Shown here piece by piece: positions 5,196 through 5,732 of a DNA stretch of 5,732 nt (its first letter is position 1; every line of letters begins with the position of its first letter). The translations under genes were made by a program, and so were the position numbers. The notes beneath the pieces were generated by a model, which made no database searches, had not been told where the DNA came from, and saw only the letters and a list, made by a program, of their open reading frames with translations. The DNA is from Candidatus Borrarchaeota archaeon (GTDB taxonomy: Archaea > Asgardarchaeota > Sifarchaeia > Borrarchaeales > Borrarchaeaceae), in the NCBI GenBank assembly GCA_016840645.1, contig JAEORY010000282.1, forward strand, positions 1-5,732, given 5' to 3'.

Positions 5196-5732
5196 TCAAC
5201 CATGATATACTTTTCTAACTGGCCAAGAGATTTCGATTCCTTCTTCGTCATATCTTGCTTTAAGTTCCTTTATGAATTCATGTATAATGTAGGCTCTTAC
5301 CCCAAAAGAATCGATTTTTAAAAGCACTCTAAAATTAATGTTTGAGTCACCAAAGGTGTGGTACCTGATAAGGGGATCAAAGTCTTTAACTGCGCCTGGC
5401 GCTGTTTTTTGAATCCTTCTTGCAACTTCTAGTGTCACTTCCTCAACTATCTTTAAATTTGATCCATAGGCGACGCCACATTCTACGATAACTAGCATCG
5501 CGGGTACTGGTAGCGCGTAGTTTATGATTAGGTTTTCAACAAGTTTTGAATTGGGGACAATGATAATTGTATTTAGTAATGTTCTAACTCTTGTTGATCT
5601 CCACCCAATGTCCACGACATATCCTGCAATATTTCCTTCCAGTTCAATAAAATCGCCAATCTTAATAGGTCTGTCTGAAATAAGATGTAGACCTGCAAAA
5701 AAGTTAGAGAGTGTGTTTTGAAGAGCAAGACC
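5196..5732 (-). CDS. MscS-family mechanosensitive channel, C-terminal part
   Basis: The gene runs off the right edge; 178 residues of the C-terminal part are visible. They begin with GLALQNTLSNFFAGLHLISD, which matches the end of the pore-lining TM3 helix of MscS channels. They continue into the beta domain (RPIKIGDFIELEGNIAGYVV, then DIGWRSTRVRTLLNTIIIVP and NSKLVENLIINYALP). After that comes the alpha/beta vestibule domain, ending in GIEISWPVRKVYHG, a common C-terminus for the family. Such channels open under membrane tension and release solutes during osmotic downshock. The GTG at 5615 is internal: the frame is open and family-like for 39 codons before it, so the true start lies outside the window. 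The N-terminal membrane helices cannot be judged. The radical SAM gene follows 106 nt downstream in the same direction. Confidence 0.93.
   Translation of the reverse strand, partial: GLALQNTLSNFFAGLHLISDRPIKIGDFIELEGNIAGYVVDIGWRSTRVRTLLNTIIIVPNSKLVENLIINYALPVPAMLVIVECGVAYGSNLKIVEEVTLEVARRIQKTAPGAVKDFDPLIRYHTFGDSNINFRVLLKIDSFGVRAYIIHEFIKELKARYDEEGIEISWPVRKVYHG

Noticed and set aside
5196..5615. MscS gene starting at the GTG at 5615
   Set aside because: The same frame is open to the window edge and encodes conserved MscS sequence upstream, so this GTG is internal.

Overview
The window most likely comes from an archaeon, probably of the Asgard group. The main evidence is a complete Rab/Ras-type small GTPase gene at 629-1159. 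Oligo-T stretches follow two genes, AT-rich boxes lie about 24-28 nt upstream of several start codons, and a radical SAM protein of a largely archaeal type (MJ_1487-like) is present. This lineage call is an inference from gene content, not from a marker gene. Most of the window is AT-rich; the IscB element (about 1388-2938) looks clearly richer in G+C than its surroundings, which fits recent acquisition.

Layout: a DUF1284-type cysteine protein reads rightward (95-523) and converges on the leftward Rab-like GTPase (629-1159). After an AT-rich gap comes a complete IscB mobile element on the minus strand. It has two hairpins at its right end (1388-1451), an intact 403-residue IscB RNA-guided nuclease gene with a TTG start (1456-2667), and a full HEARO/omega RNA (about 2668-2938) that runs up to the iscB ribosome binding site. 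The element appears to have landed inside or at the end of a small host gene (ATG at 3051), whose frame now runs into the omega RNA. The last bases of that gene before the junction form the presumed guide. A 281-nt gap follows, then a leftward three-gene group: the C-terminal part of an MscS-family channel that runs off the window edge (5196-5732), a B12-binding-type radical SAM protein (3809-5089), and a YbaN/DUF454 membrane protein (3333-3782).

The main system is the IscB/omega RNA unit. It keeps the PLMP domain, all three RuvC motifs, the bridge helix and the HNH catalytic residues, and the RNA keeps many paired regions, so it could be a working guided nuclease. No TnpA transposase is present, so movement would need one supplied from elsewhere. 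A notable detail is that the iscB Shine-Dalgarno sequence forms one side of the last omega RNA hairpin, so folding of the RNA and translation of the nuclease should compete. IscB and HEARO RNAs are a known class; the less expected points are the probable Asgard host, the host-gene-derived guide, and the built-in translational switch.
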